A stretch of DNA of 64,000 nucleotides from Photobacterium marinum (GTDB taxonomy: Bacteria > Pseudomonadota > Gammaproteobacteria > Enterobacterales > Vibrionaceae): the NCBI RefSeq assembly GCF_000331515.1, contig NZ_AMZO01000035.1, positions 1 through 64,000 of the forward strand, written 5' to 3'. Below are positions 25,294 through 35,016 of the stretch, in pieces (position 1 is the stretch's first letter; each line of letters starts with the position of its first letter). The notes beneath the pieces were generated by a model. The model did no database searches and was not told the origin of the DNA. It saw nothing but the letters and a program-made list of their open reading frames with translations. Both the position numbers and the translations under genes were made by a program.

Positions 25294-26110
25294 GATAATA
25301 CCCTTCAAGTTAAATCAATGGTGACTTAACAAATCAACACAAATACCTAGCTTTACTGAAGCAAGCTATAAAAGTAGCAAATATAATAATTTTAATTATT
25401 GGCTATAACGTGAATGTATTTACTGAAGCATGGATAACCATTAGAGAACAACATACGTAATACAATTCACAAAGCGGAGGCGAGATTACTGATTTTAAAC
25501 ATTAATATCAATAACGCCTTATTAACTTATATATCAATATGTTACCGGGAATGACACTCCTATGTATTTCAACCGCATGCGCAAAGATGAATTTAACACA
25601 TTGATTTTAAATAGTTATTCCAAATGGGAATATTCCCAAAAACATACAAAAAAACTCAAATAGTGAGTACATTTACAACTGGTACGAACAGTGATATTTA
25701 TCCCATTTTTATGTAACGCAATGATGTTCAAAAACATAAACTATTGAATTGCGTCATAAATATGACTTCTGCGATATTTTTTTGACGTAAAATTGGCGTG
25801 GCGAATTTACCTAATAACAGGCAAAAGAAGCTATTTTTAGTATCAGTTCGCTAATAACTCAGGAAGAATATTTTAATATTCAAGAACAATGCAGGTTAAA
25901 TAAAGTTTCCAACGTATGACGTGCAGATTAAGGGCAAGATTGCTAATAAAGAAAGCACATTTTATGTTAATAGAAACAACAAAAAGGAAAGAACGGAGAC
26001 GTCTTTACTTCATAGATATACAATTTTAATCCAGTTCAACTAAAGCAAAATGACTGACTATATCAATGAGATAAACAGAGAAGTGTTTAAACGGTCAATG
26101 GGATGTTAAA
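25294..26110. other. AT-rich intergenic region upstream of the chemoreceptor
   Basis: About 800 bases without a supported gene. A perfect 14-base palindrome TGGGAATATTCCCA lies at 25625-25638. A 33-codon frame starting at ATG 25562 overlaps it but lacks a ribosome site. The region is downstream of tRNA-Cys, a spot where mobile elements may insert, but I see no integrase, direct repeat of the tRNA end or element remnant. Confidence 0.45.
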
Positions 26111-26184
26111 TGGAGGCGCGTCCCGGAGTCGAACCGAGGTCCACGGATTTGCAATCCGCTGCATAGCCACTCTGCCAACGCGCC
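26111..26184 (-). tRNA. tRNA-Cys (anticodon GCA)
   Basis: A 74-base gene including the encoded CCA end. The acceptor stem pairs GGCGCGT with ACGCGCC, the anticodon loop is ATTGCAAAT in a CGGAT/ATCCG stem, and the T arm contains GGTTCGACTCC. It is nearly the same as E. coli tRNA-Cys. No other tRNA is beside it. Confidence 0.97.
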
Positions 26185-26633
26185 TTCGATAATTTGAAGT
26201 TCTTTTGAAGTGCCTGATGTATTTTGCTCTTCGTGAAGACGAAGCGAATTATCCATATTCAGTTCTTTAGTACAAGTAATTTTCATAGAAAAAGCCACCA
26301 GAACGCATCAAAAGCTCAACTCCCCATCATCTTGTTATTTTTGCCATCAGCTTATGTAAGTGAGCCATAACTTCTTCCCGATGACTTATCACAGAGGTCG
26401 ATTGAAAAATTGTGAAGTTTTTCTTACACCTATACTGATAGTTAATTAATGAACCAATCTTAACGAACCACGGTGTCAAGACTTGAAAACAACAAGATAT
26501 AGTGGTTTGATCGCAATCCAACCACAACATAGCACATCACCTGCTCAAAGATGTGCTATTAACATAAGTTAGGAAAGTGAATTCCGACCTATCCCATATG
26601 TTGTACAAAAGACAAACATAAGGTGCACTCATA
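26185..26633. promoter_or_regulatory. nrdJ promoter region with candidate NrdR box and hairpin
   Basis: The 450 bases between tRNA-Cys and nrdJ hold no supported gene. ACAAGATATAGTGGT at 26492-26506 resembles an NrdR box. A hairpin with a perfect 10-base stem, ATAGCACATC (26529-26538) and GATGTGCTAT (26550-26559), lies 75-105 bases before the start codon, without a T-run. I looked for a cobalamin riboswitch here and did not find its B12-box. Confidence 0.45.
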
Positions 26634-28784
26634 ATGGCAAAAACACCCACAGCGAATGAAGGATCTCAGTCAATTGATATCGCTTACCAAGCCACTTCGA
26701 CCGAAATCTGGGACAGTAAGTACCGCCTGAAGTCCAAACATGGCGACGCCATCGACGTCACGCTTGACGATACCTTCAAACGTGTTGCCCGCGCACTTGC
26801 AGATTTAGAAGAAGAAAAAGCCAGAGATCACTGGTACAACGAATTTCTCTGGGCACTTCGCAATGGAGCCATTCCTGCCGGACGTATTACATCTAACGCC
26901 GGAGCTTTCGAACATAAACCTGCAACATCAACCATTAACTGTACTGTTTCCGGTACCATCCAGGATTCGATGGACGACATTCTCGGTAAAGTACACGAAG
27001 CCGGGCTGACCCTGAAAGCCGGTTGTGGCATCGGCTATGATTTCACGACCCTGCGCCCACGTGGTGCATTCGTATCCGGAGCCGGCGCTTACACTTCCGG
27101 CCCGCTATCCTTCATGGATATCTACGACAAGATGTGCTTTACCGTTTCTTCCGCGGGTGGACGTCGAGGGGCTCAGATGGGAACAATGGATATCCGCCAC
27201 CCTGACATTATCGAATTTATCCGCGCCAAGCGCGAAGATGGTCGTCTGCGTCAATTCAATTTGTCCCTTTTAATCACCGAAGATTTCATTGATGCCGTTA
27301 AAAATGATCGTCCATGGCAACTGATTTTCCCAGTAACGGCCAGAGAAGCTCATCAGGACAAACTTGATCTGCACAATGATAATTCGATCGTCTGGGCAGA
27401 CTGGCCAACGAGAGAGGATCTGGTCGAAGACACTGATGGCCGGGTTGCCTGTAAGGTTTACCGAACTATTCCGGCTCGTAACCTGTGGAACATCATCATG
27501 ACCTCGACTTATGACTATGCCGAACCGGGCTTTATCCTGATCGACAAAGTCAACGAAATGAATAATAACTGGTTCTGCGAAGAAATCCGCGCTACCAACC
27601 CTTGCGGTGAGCAACCTCTTCCCCCTTACGGAGCTTGTCTGCTCGGTTCTGTGAACCTAACCAAGTTTGTCCGCGAGCCTTTCACCGATAACGCCAGCTT
27701 CGACTGGGATGCTTATCGCCGCGTCGTCGCTATTTTTACTCGTATGCTGGACAACGTTGTTGAAATCAACAAATTACCGCTGAAAAAACAACGCCATGAA
27801 ATTGAACACAAACGCCGACATGGCATGGGATTCCTAGGACTGGGTTCTACAACTACCATGCTTAAGCATAAATACGGTAGTGTTGCCTCAGTCGCCTTTA
27901 CTGAGCAAATCGCCCAGGAGATGGCAATTACCGGCTGGAAAGAAGCACTCAGCCTGGCTAAAGAGAAAGGCACAGCTCCGGTGATGGAAGAAGAATTTGA
28001 AATCACCACAAAAATGATGCGCCAACGTCCTGAAATGAAGAAGGACAACATCAAAATCGGCGACAAAGTAAAAGGTAAAGTCCTGCATGCAAAATACAGC
28101 CGATACATGCAGCAACTTGCAGAAGTAGAACCAGTTCTTGTTGATGAACTGGCTGAATATGGCGCTCGCTTCACCCATCACAGCTCTATTGCTCCGACCG
28201 GCACAATTTCTTTATCACTGGGTAACAACGCAAGTAACGGCATTGAGCCAAGTTTTGCCCACCACTACACCCGAAACGTCATCGTGCCGGGTAAAAAAAC
28301 CAAAGAAAGTGTTGATGTCTACAGCTTTGAACTGCTGGCTTACCGCGAATTGGTTAATGCCAAAGCCATGCCTTACAGCACAGATGACGATTCAAAATTG
28401 CCGGAGTATTTCATCACTGCCGATGATATTACCCCGAGCCAGCATATTGAGGTGCAAGCGGCAGCTCAGCGCTGGATAGATTCGTCGATATCTAAAACGG
28501 CTAACGTACCGACCGATTTCCCGTTCGAAGACTTTAAAGACATCTACATGGATGCCTACGACAAAGGACTTAAAGGCTGTACGACATTCCGCTTCAATCC
28601 CGAAGCTTTCCAGGGTGTACTGGTGAAAGAAAAAGATCTTGAAAACACGACTTATGTTTTCACCCTGGAAGATGGCTCAACGATCGAAGCCAAAGGTAAT
28701 GAAGAGGTCGAATACGACGGCGAAACTCACACCGCAGCAAATCTGTACGATGCGCTCAAAGAAGGTTATTACGGTAAATTCTAA
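26634..28784 (+). CDS. nrdJ: Adenosylcobalamin-dependent ribonucleotide reductase, large part (class II)
   Basis: A 716-residue class II reductase, which uses vitamin B12 coenzyme instead of oxygen-made tyrosyl radical to turn ribonucleotides into deoxyribonucleotides. The catalytic set is visible: STINCTVSG (C103), the NPCGEQPLPPYG loop with N322, C324 and E326, KAGCGIGYDFTTLRPRG, and the APTGTISLSLGNNASNGIEPSF phosphate loop. It stops short of the C-terminal redox-cysteine tail, which is encoded by the next gene, as in the split NrdJa/NrdJb of Pseudomonas. AAGGTG lies before the ATG. Confidence 0.95.
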   Translation: MAKTPTANEGSQSIDIAYQATSTEIWDSKYRLKSKHGDAIDVTLDDTFKRVARALADLEEEKARDHWYNEFLWALRNGAIPAGRITSNAGAFEHKPATSTINCTVSGTIQDSMDDILGKVHEAGLTLKAGCGIGYDFTTLRPRGAFVSGAGAYTSGPLSFMDIYDKMCFTVSSAGGRRGAQMGTMDIRHPDIIEFIRAKREDGRLRQFNLSLLITEDFIDAVKNDRPWQLIFPVTAREAHQDKLDLHNDNSIVWADWPTREDLVEDTDGRVACKVYRTIPARNLWNIIMTSTYDYAEPGFILIDKVNEMNNNWFCEEIRATNPCGEQPLPPYGACLLGSVNLTKFVREPFTDNASFDWDAYRRVVAIFTRMLDNVVEINKLPLKKQRHEIEHKRRHGMGFLGLGSTTTMLKHKYGSVASVAFTEQIAQEMAITGWKEALSLAKEKGTAPVMEEEFEITTKMMRQRPEMKKDNIKIGDKVKGKVLHAKYSRYMQQLAEVEPVLVDELAEYGARFTHHSSIAPTGTISLSLGNNASNGIEPSFAHHYTRNVIVPGKKTKESVDVYSFELLAYRELVNAKAMPYSTDDDSKLPEYFITADDITPSQHIEVQAAAQRWIDSSISKTANVPTDFPFEDFKDIYMDAYDKGLKGCTTFRFNPEAFQGVLVKEKDLENTTYVFTLEDGSTIEAKGNEEVEYDGETHTAANLYDALKEGYYGKF

Positions 28785-28798
28785 GCAGGCGAAATATC

Positions 28799-29488
28799 AT
28801 GGTAAAAAAAATCGACAGTAAAATTGTTGGCTTCAAAGTAAAAAGTAAGGAGCAGGAAGCTCAGCCCGCTTCACCAGCCAAGCCGGAAGTTGAGCTTGAG
28901 CAGATGCATGAATCAATGCCCCGCCCTGAGAAACTACTGGGAACAACTTACAAACTCAAAACACCGGAACATATTTCAGAGCACTCGCTGTTCATCACTA
29001 TCAATGATGTTGTTCTGAATGAAGGCACTGAATATGAAGTTCGCCGTCCTTTTGAAGTTTTCATCAACTCAAAAAGTCTGGAGCATTACCAGTGGATCGT
29101 AGCCCTTACCCGCATTATGTCGGCAGTATTTCGTAAAGGCGGCGATTGCACCTTCCTGGTTGAAGAGTTACGTTCCGTATTCGACCCTCGTGGCGGTTAC
29201 TGGAACAAAGGGAAATACGTCCCTTCACTAATTGCAGAAATCGGTAATGTCATCGAACAACACCTGACTGAAATCGGCATGCTGAGTAAACCTGAACCGG
29301 ATGAACATCAACAAGCATTCATCAATGCAAAAAAAGCTGAACTAACAAGCAAGCCTAACGAACAAGAAGACGATTATGGCAACTTCCCACCAAGCGCAAC
29401 GCTTTGCTTTAAATGCCATGCTAAAGCAGTCATCATCAAAGATGGCTGCCAAACCTGCCTGAATTGCGGTGATTCAAAGTGTGGTTAA
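28799..29488 (+). CDS. NrdJb: C-terminal subunit of split class II ribonucleotide reductase
   Basis: A 229-residue protein starting 14 bases after nrdJ. The middle (about residues 85-160: RRPFEVFINSKSLEHYQWIVALTRIMSAVFRKGG) is a TSCPD-like domain found at the C-terminus of unsplit class II reductases. The end carries the cysteine cluster CFKCHAK and CQTCLNCGDSKCG, matching the metal-binding and redox tail that re-reduces the active site. It is therefore the detached C-terminal part of the reductase, as in Pseudomonas NrdJb. Not a pseudogene: it has its own start, and both halves are intact. Confidence 0.88.
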   Translation: MVKKIDSKIVGFKVKSKEQEAQPASPAKPEVELEQMHESMPRPEKLLGTTYKLKTPEHISEHSLFITINDVVLNEGTEYEVRRPFEVFINSKSLEHYQWIVALTRIMSAVFRKGGDCTFLVEELRSVFDPRGGYWNKGKYVPSLIAEIGNVIEQHLTEIGMLSKPEPDEHQQAFINAKKAELTSKPNEQEDDYGNFPPSATLCFKCHAKAVIIKDGCQTCLNCGDSKCG

Positions 29489-29514
29489 CCATCCTTTAAA
29501 TTCATGATATGAAT

Positions 29515-29547
29515 AACGCCCTGCAATCGAATACTTTCAGGGCGTTT
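29515..29547. terminator. Terminator-like hairpin after nrdJb
   Basis: The stem AACGCCCTG/CAGGGCGTT surrounds a 15-base loop between two convergent genes. The T-tract is short, so strength is uncertain. Confidence 0.55.
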
Positions 29548-29583
29548 ACCTGACATGCTCCGTTGATAAAAAAATAGTCAAGA

Positions 29584-29892
29584 TTATGAATACATTCCCC
29601 GATTACTACCTACACGCTCATCTTTAAAACGGACAACCCGTGCCAACCAGACAACCAATGAGATTGGAACGCCACCGAGTGCAACCATGAGTATCTGTAT
29701 CATAGTGCTATCACTAAGCTCTCTAATCACTAGCGTACTCAAGGCTGACAAATGCAGGCAAAATGTAAAAATAACTCCGGCCAGAAAGCTAAATCCAGGT
29801 TCATCACCACTTCTTAGTAATCTAAACAAAGAAGCACAGTGCGCATGTAAAACAAAAAGAGTGAACAGATAACCACAAACCCAAAATAACAT
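29584..29892 (-). CDS. Small membrane protein of unknown family, second gene of an orphan pair
   Basis: A 102-residue hydrophobic protein with about three membrane segments (near residues 2-24, 34-55 and 65-88), ending in a basic, hydrophilic tail. I recognise no family. Its ATG at 29892 overlaps the upstream stop in the form TGATG, and GAGG lies eight bases upstream, so it is translationally coupled to the 222-residue protein before it. The pair could form a membrane complex; function unknown. Confidence 0.6.
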   Translation of the reverse strand: MLFWVCGYLFTLFVLHAHCASLFRLLRSGDEPGFSFLAGVIFTFCLHLSALSTLVIRELSDSTMIQILMVALGGVPISLVVWLARVVRFKDERVGSNRGMYS

Positions 29893-30560
29893 CACAGGTC
29901 CTCAGCCTTTAATAATCCACGTTTTCTCAACTCCTCTCGAGCCTGTTTCATATCTTCATTTGTCATCGACTTCATAACGCTAGCCAAAACGACGACAATT
30001 ACCGCCACGCGCGATATGTTAGAAATATTATTCTTTGATATTTTTAATCCTGTGCGTTTCGCGACCTGATTTAAAGATTCCTTCATTATAGGCGTGCCCG
30101 CAGCCTCCTCTATATAACCTTTAAATCCGACCAAAGACACGGAGAAAAGCACACCAGCAATAAAACCAACCTCCCACTTAGGCTCAACTGTAAAAAACCA
30201 TTTACTAATAATTTCGTTGACTGTTTTATTTACTTCGAAATAATCACGCAGCTCCTTATCGGAGAGACACCACTTATTCCAACTAGGGTTAGCTAAGTTT
30301 TGAGCAATAAGAGATTGAAGCTTACCAAATAGGGGCTTGTTACCTAACGCCTCAGCTATTCTTAGTACTCTTTGTTGTTCGATTCTCGGCAATTGTCTAT
30401 AAAGTACTACCCCCACCAATACGGGGAAGGCTTTCTCTTTATTTTTGTGAATAAATTGTAGATATTTATCTAGCCCCATGAACTTACATAAGTAAGCAAC
30501 GGGCTCTTTGATTGCCCCCTCTAGCTTATACCCTCTTTCTGTCAAAATGATATTAGACAC
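29892..30560 (-). CDS. Predicted membrane-associated protein of unknown family, first gene of an orphan pair
   Basis: A 222-residue protein I do not recognise. Residues 1-120 are soluble and helical, with a conserved-looking LERKK-rich surface; two hydrophobic segments follow (around VGFIAGVLFSVSLVGF at 132-150 and ISRVAVIVVVLASVM at 182-200), ending with a charged tail. There is no signal peptide. It starts with GTG behind GGGAGA, a good ribosome site. It overlaps the downstream small membrane gene by the stop/start, marking a two-gene operon between the reductase and a transporter. Confidence 0.6.
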   Translation of the reverse strand: MSNIILTERGYKLEGAIKEPVAYLCKFMGLDKYLQFIHKNKEKAFPVLVGVVLYRQLPRIEQQRVLRIAEALGNKPLFGKLQSLIAQNLANPSWNKWCLSDKELRDYFEVNKTVNEIISKWFFTVEPKWEVGFIAGVLFSVSLVGFKGYIEEAAGTPIMKESLNQVAKRTGLKISKNNISNISRVAVIVVVLASVMKSMTNEDMKQAREELRKRGLLKAEDL

Positions 30561-31020
30561 TTATATCTCCCTGATTATTTTGATTAACTTCCATTCCTTA
30601 CTAGATTAATACTCTATGTCACACAGCCTTACATTCAATGTCAGATACAAAAAGCTCGACGCATCACTTATCTTTGTTAGTTGTATTTCAAAAACTCACA
30701 TATATAGGTAGAGATATACCGAGAGGCAGCTCAGCATTGACATCACCGACAAGCCATTTATCACACAATTATTACCACCACTTAACATGCACTTATCGAA
30801 TAAAACCTATATTCCGGTCTATAGCACACTTTTCCAAACAGCCACTTAAATCCTTGTTTCTTTTGAGGTAATAATATTAATCAAGTTAAGGCAACATCCC
30901 GACAGGGCATACTGCATCGATAACTCAGATGGTCATTTTGTGAATTTATTTGGTTTCTCAATGTGGTATGAATTATTGATAAAAGAGATATCACCAGCTG
31001 TAGACATAACTCCCTAACCA
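30561..31020. other. Intergenic region, no gene supported
   Basis: This AT-rich stretch carries the promoter of the leftward orphan pair. A 77-codon open frame on the plus strand has low-complexity, non-protein-like composition and no ribosome site. No strong hairpin is seen before 31020. Confidence 0.4.
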
Positions 31021-31200
31021 CTCCTTTCGTCACCTGAACGAAATCAGTTCTTACTGAGTTCTTTCGCCTACCCCTGGCTTAGCAATGCCGTCCCGACGGT
31101 TTGTTGCCACATAACCGATGCTGATAATGACGCTTATCTCAAGTGTGCCTTCGCAGTGTTTTAACTGACATCGGTAAAAAAGGATTTTTCATTAATCAGG
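31021..31200 (+). ncRNA. Structured 5' leader of the YidE-type transporter gene
   Basis: Several nested helices can be drawn. CGAAA-CAGT/ACTG-TTTCG forms a two-part hairpin at 31039-31066; CCGT/ACGG forms a small hairpin at about 31088-31099; and ACCGATG (31114-31120) pairs with CATCGGT (31169-31175), closing a 62-base domain that contains GATAA/TTATC and CAGT/ACTG stems. The domain ends 22 bases before the AGGAG ribosome site. This layout resembles a cis-regulatory RNA, but I cannot assign it to a known class. Confidence 0.4.
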
Positions 31201-31209
31201 AGACTCACC

Positions 31210-32868
31210 ATGAGTGACATTGCGCTCTCTATCAGCATACTCGCGCTGGTAGCGGTGCTTGGACTTTGGATTGGGAACTGGCGTGTCTATGGCGTGGGCC
31301 TGGGGATTGGCGGGGTGCTGTTCGGCGGCATTTTTGTCGGTCACTTTACTCACGACTTGGGCCTGGCTCTCGATGCTGAAACCTTGCACTTCATCCAGGA
31401 GTTCGGGCTCATACTCTTTGTCTACACCATAGGCATACAGGTAGGTCCCGGCTTTTTTGCCTCTCTCAGAAGTTCTGGTTTAAAACTCAATGGATTTGCC
31501 GCCCTGGTCGTGCTGATTGGCTGCATCGTAACCATTATTCTGCATCAACTTTTTGATGTGCCATTACCTGTGATCCTTGGTGTCTTCTCTGGGGCCGTAA
31601 CAAATACCCCATCTCTGGGTGCCGGTCAGCAGATCCTATCTGAACTGGGTGCTCAGGAGGGAATGCTTGATCTAACGGGTATGGGTTATGCGGTAGCCTA
31701 TCCTTTCGGGATCTGTGGCATCCTGCTCACCATGTGGATTTTACGATTGGTTTTCCGTGTCGATGTCGATGCTGAAGCAGATGACTTTGAACGCAACCAC
31801 GGTCATAAAAAAGAAAGCCTGCATACCATCAACGTCGCAGTTAAAAACACCAACCTTAACGGCCTGCTGCTTAAAGATGTACCGGCGCTGACAGAGGGGG
31901 ATATTGTCTGCTCTCGCCTTAAGCGTGATACACATTTATATGTACCTAAGCCGGATACACGTATCGAAACCAATGACCTTCTTCACCTGGTGGGCGATAA
32001 ACGTGCATTGGAAAGGGCTCGCCTGGTTATTGGTGAGGAAGTTGACGCTTCGCTTTCTACCCGAGGTACAGAACTGCGCGTTCAGCGTCTGGTTGTAACC
32101 AATGAAATTGTACTGGGTAAAAAAATCCGCGACCTGGATTTAAAAGAAAAGTATGACGTTGTTGTTTCGCGACTCAACCGTGCCGGTGTTGAGCTGGTAC
32201 CTACCAGCCAGTCTACTCTGCAGTTTGGTGACATTCTTAACCTTGTCGGTCGCCAGGAAGCGATTGAAGCTGTGAGCGGTATTGTCGGCAACGCTCATCA
32301 AAAACTGCAACAGGTTCAGATGCTGCCGGTGTTTGTCGGTATCGGCCTCGGGGTTCTGCTGGGTTCTATTCCTTTCTATCTGCCAGGCTTCCCGGCGGCA
32401 ATAAAGCTTGGTTTAGCCGGTGGTCCATTGATCGTAGCTTTGATCCTGGCCCGTATCGGCAGCATTGGTAAGATGTACTGGTTCATGCCACCTAGTGCCA
32501 ACCTTGCGTTACGTGAAATCGGCATTGTCCTGTTCCTGGCTGTAGTCGGCCTGAAATCAGGCGGCGGTTTTATCGATACTCTGCTTAACGGCGACGGCCT
32601 GAGCTGGATGGGATATGGCGCTCTGATTACTTCCATTCCGCTTATCAGCGTCGGCATCATTGCTCGTTTATTCGGTCAGATGAACTACCTAACGATCTGT
32701 GGAATGCTCGCTGGCTCGATGACTGATCCACCAGCCCTAGCATTTGCTAACAGTCTGCATTCAACCAGTGGCGCTTCTGCACTGTCGTACGCCACAGTTT
32801 ACCCTCTTGTAATGTGTTTGAGGATCTTATCTCCTCAGCTGCTTGCCCTCCTCCTCTGGGCTATGTAG
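31210..32868 (+). CDS. YidE/AspT-family (AAE) putative transporter
   Basis: A 552-residue inner-membrane protein with the duplicated layout of the aspartate-alanine exchanger family: about five or six membrane segments (residues 5-190), two cytoplasmic RCK_C (TrkA-C) domains (about 205-290 and 295-375, with [15 protein letters not shown] and [15 protein letters not shown]), then a second hydrophobic half. The segment [18 protein letters not shown] and its partner [17 protein letters not shown] are the family's paired signature. E. coli YidE is the closest named relative; its substrate is unknown. Good ribosome site AGGAG; a strong terminator follows. Confidence 0.9.
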   Translation: MSDIALSISILALVAVLGLWIGNWRVYGVGLGIGGVLFGGIFVGHFTHDLGLALDAETLHFIQEFGLILFVYTIGIQVGPGFFASLRSSGLKLNGFAALVVLIGCIVTIILHQLFDVPLPVILGVFSGAVTNTPSLGAGQQILSELGAQEGMLDLTGMGYAVAYPFGICGILLTMWILRLVFRVDVDAEADDFERNHGHKKESLHTINVAVKNTNLNGLLLKDVPALTEGDIVCSRLKRDTHLYVPKPDTRIETNDLLHLVGDKRALERARLVIGEEVDASLSTRGTELRVQRLVVTNEIVLGKKIRDLDLKEKYDVVVSRLNRAGVELVPTSQSTLQFGDILNLVGRQEAIEAVSGIVGNAHQKLQQVQMLPVFVGIGLGVLLGSIPFYLPGFPAAIKLGLAGGPLIVALILARIGSIGKMYWFMPPSANLALREIGIVLFLAVVGLKSGGGFIDTLLNGDGLSWMGYGALITSIPLISVGIIARLFGQMNYLTICGMLAGSMTDPPALAFANSLHSTSGASALSYATVYPLVMCLRILSPQLLALLLWAM

Positions 32869-32875
32869 CACCTTT

Positions 32876-32918
32876 GCAAGTCATCTGCCAGATGATGGGC
32901 GGGTGGCTTGCTTTTTTT
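32876..32918 (+). terminator. Terminator of the YidE-type gene
   Basis: A 14-base-pair stem with several G-U pairs, GCAAGTCATCTGCC against GGGCGGGTGGCTTGC, is followed by seven T, only a few bases after the stop codon. Confidence 0.88.
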
Positions 32919-33144
32919 CCTCTCCTATTAACTTACCGCCTTCTTGTCTATCTTCATCTCTTGGCACTTTAATGCTTAAAGGCACATTAATTGTGAGCGA
33001 CATATCAGTTTGAGACTTAGTGTGCCTAATTGTGCTGACACTCAATAAAGATGTAACAAACTCCGCCGATAATATTAAGACCAAAAGACGGCATGTATGC
33101 CGCGTTAACTTATTTTAGCTATCAGTAGAAGAGTCCGAGTTGTC

Positions 33145-34833
33145 ATGAATAAACTAAAACTAAAGAGCAAGTTGCTATTACTTAGCTTATTGCCAATGTT
33201 CATTTTTATGGGCGTTTCAATAGGCATTGTTGTATCTCTGGAAAACAAAGCGTTAGACGAACAAGTCACCTATTACAAGGAGCGTTTGATACAAGAACGT
33301 AAGGAAAAACTCAAGGATGCAGTTACCGTTGCTCAACATGGCGTCGATGCAATACTTGCTGAATACAGCAACCCGACAGTCGCACTGCAAAAAGTTCGCG
33401 AGCTACTAACGCCGTTGCGCTTTTCCAGCGATCGTTCTGGTTACTTCTTTATTTATGACATGAACGGTGTGAACCAAGCCCACGCTACATCACCTAAGAA
33501 TCATGGTCAGAACCGCCTGAACCTGAAAGATGCTAACGGTGTTTCTTACATCAAAGAACTTATCCAGGCAGCACGTAGCGGTGGCGGTTTTGTTGGCTAC
33601 AGCTATCCGAAAAGCAGTGGCGGTCAGCCTCAGCCTAAGCTGAGCTACGCTATCACAGTAAACAACGGTAAGTGGTTCATCGGTACCGGTCTGTACATTG
33701 ATGATATCGACACTGAAGTTGCGGCATACCACACTCAAGCGAAAAACAGCATGGAAGAACGCTTTGAACTGGTTCTTCTAAGCGCTCTTGTTCTGGTCGT
33801 CGTTTCTGTTATCTGCATCCTATTTGTTGCCGGCCGCATGACACGCCCGGTTCAGAACATGGCTCAAACCCTGAACGAAATTGCTGATGGTGAAGGTGAT
33901 CTGACCCGACGTCTGGATGTACAAGGCCACGATGAAATTGCGGAACTAGGCGGGGCTTTCAACCGCTTTGTTGAAAAACTGCAAACCATCATCGCACAGG
34001 TCTCTCATGTAACTGAAAACGTTAATGGCGCAGCAGGCAACATCCATGATCAAACTACCCGCCTGACCCAACAGCTTCAGGAACACAACAACGAAACAGA
34101 GCAAATCGTAACAGCTGTAACAGAAATGAGCTCAGCGGCCAGCGAAGTGGCAATGAATGCTAACGAAGTTGCCAATGCCACCAGCGCAGCAAGCACGGAT
34201 TCTCACTCTGCACAGCAACGTGTTGACACTTCTGTGGTCTCTATCACAGCCCTTGTTGATGAAGTGGATCAGGCTGCTCAGCACATCCACTCTCTGAACC
34301 AGCAGTCACAGAAGATCGACAATGTACTGAAAGTTATCGGTGAAATTGCAGAGCAGACTAACCTGCTGGCATTGAACGCAGCAATTGAAGCAGCACGTGC
34401 CGGTGAGCAAGGCCGAGGCTTCGCAGTGGTTGCCGACGAAGTACGCGGGCTGGCAAGCCGTACTCAGTCGAGTACTCAGGAAATCAAAGAAATGCTTGAT
34501 GAATTGCATGCTCTTGTTTCTCAAGCCGTATCTTCGATGACCCACAGCCAGTCAACCTGTAACGAAGCCGTAGGTGCAGCGAACTCAATCACCGACAGCC
34601 TGTCTTCGGTTACTAACGCCGTTGAAGCTATCAATGACATGACCAGCCAGATTGCAACTGCAGCAACAGAACAAAGCTCAGTAACTGATGAAATCAACCG
34701 CAACATGGTTGCCATTCAGGATATCGTTTCTGAATTGATTGAAGCTGGCAGTACATCAGAACAGGTCGTCAACGAACTGAACCACGCAGGAACAGAACTT
34801 CAGCATCTTGTTGGTCAGTTCAAAATAAAATAA
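33145..34833 (+). CDS. Methyl-accepting chemotaxis protein with single Cache sensor
   Basis: A 562-residue chemoreceptor. Membrane segments at residues 10-30 and about 208-228 enclose a periplasmic domain of the sCache_2 type ([59 protein letters not shown]), a fold found in sensors of small carboxylates or amines. A HAMP segment ([26 protein letters not shown]) and the conserved hairpin tip [21 protein letters not shown] follow. It is monocistronic with its own terminator. Ligand unknown. Confidence 0.93.
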   Translation: MNKLKLKSKLLLLSLLPMFIFMGVSIGIVVSLENKALDEQVTYYKERLIQERKEKLKDAVTVAQHGVDAILAEYSNPTVALQKVRELLTPLRFSSDRSGYFFIYDMNGVNQAHATSPKNHGQNRLNLKDANGVSYIKELIQAARSGGGFVGYSYPKSSGGQPQPKLSYAITVNNGKWFIGTGLYIDDIDTEVAAYHTQAKNSMEERFELVLLSALVLVVVSVICILFVAGRMTRPVQNMAQTLNEIADGEGDLTRRLDVQGHDEIAELGGAFNRFVEKLQTIIAQVSHVTENVNGAAGNIHDQTTRLTQQLQEHNNETEQIVTAVTEMSSAASEVAMNANEVANATSAASTDSHSAQQRVDTSVVSITALVDEVDQAAQHIHSLNQQSQKIDNVLKVIGEIAEQTNLLALNAAIEAARAGEQGRGFAVVADEVRGLASRTQSSTQEIKEMLDELHALVSQAVSSMTHSQSTCNEAVGAANSITDSLSSVTNAVEAINDMTSQIATAATEQSSVTDEINRNMVAIQDIVSELIEAGSTSEQVVNELNHAGTELQHLVGQFKIK

Positions 34834-34855
34834 AACTCACTATCGGACTTAAACC

Positions 34856-34884
34856 AAAAGCCAGACATCAGTCTGGCTTTTTTA
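34856..34884 (+). terminator. Terminator of the chemoreceptor gene
   Basis: Perfect stem AAAGCCAGAC/GTCTGGCTTT with loop ATCA and a T-run. The same stem sequence recurs at 38801. Confidence 0.92.
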
Positions 34885-35016
34885 TTTCAACGCCCGCTCT
34901 ATCTAAAGAATGCACCTCAATTAATTTGCATAATATGCAAATTATCAAAACAGCTTCAAGGTATTCATTTTCTGCTTCTGTTAGCGTAATTCAATGTGTT
35001 ACAGAGCAGACCTGTT

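Noticed and set aside
25562-25663. 33-codon frame starting MYFNRMRKDE
   Set aside because: No ribosome site and overlaps a palindrome; no other support.
28785-29488. Frameshift or pseudogene of a full-length nrdJ
   Set aside because: Both parts have starts, ribosome sites and complete motifs, and a split form is known in Pseudomonas.
30638-30871. 77-codon frame on the plus strand
   Set aside because: Ser/His-rich, no ribosome site, and no start context; likely non-coding.
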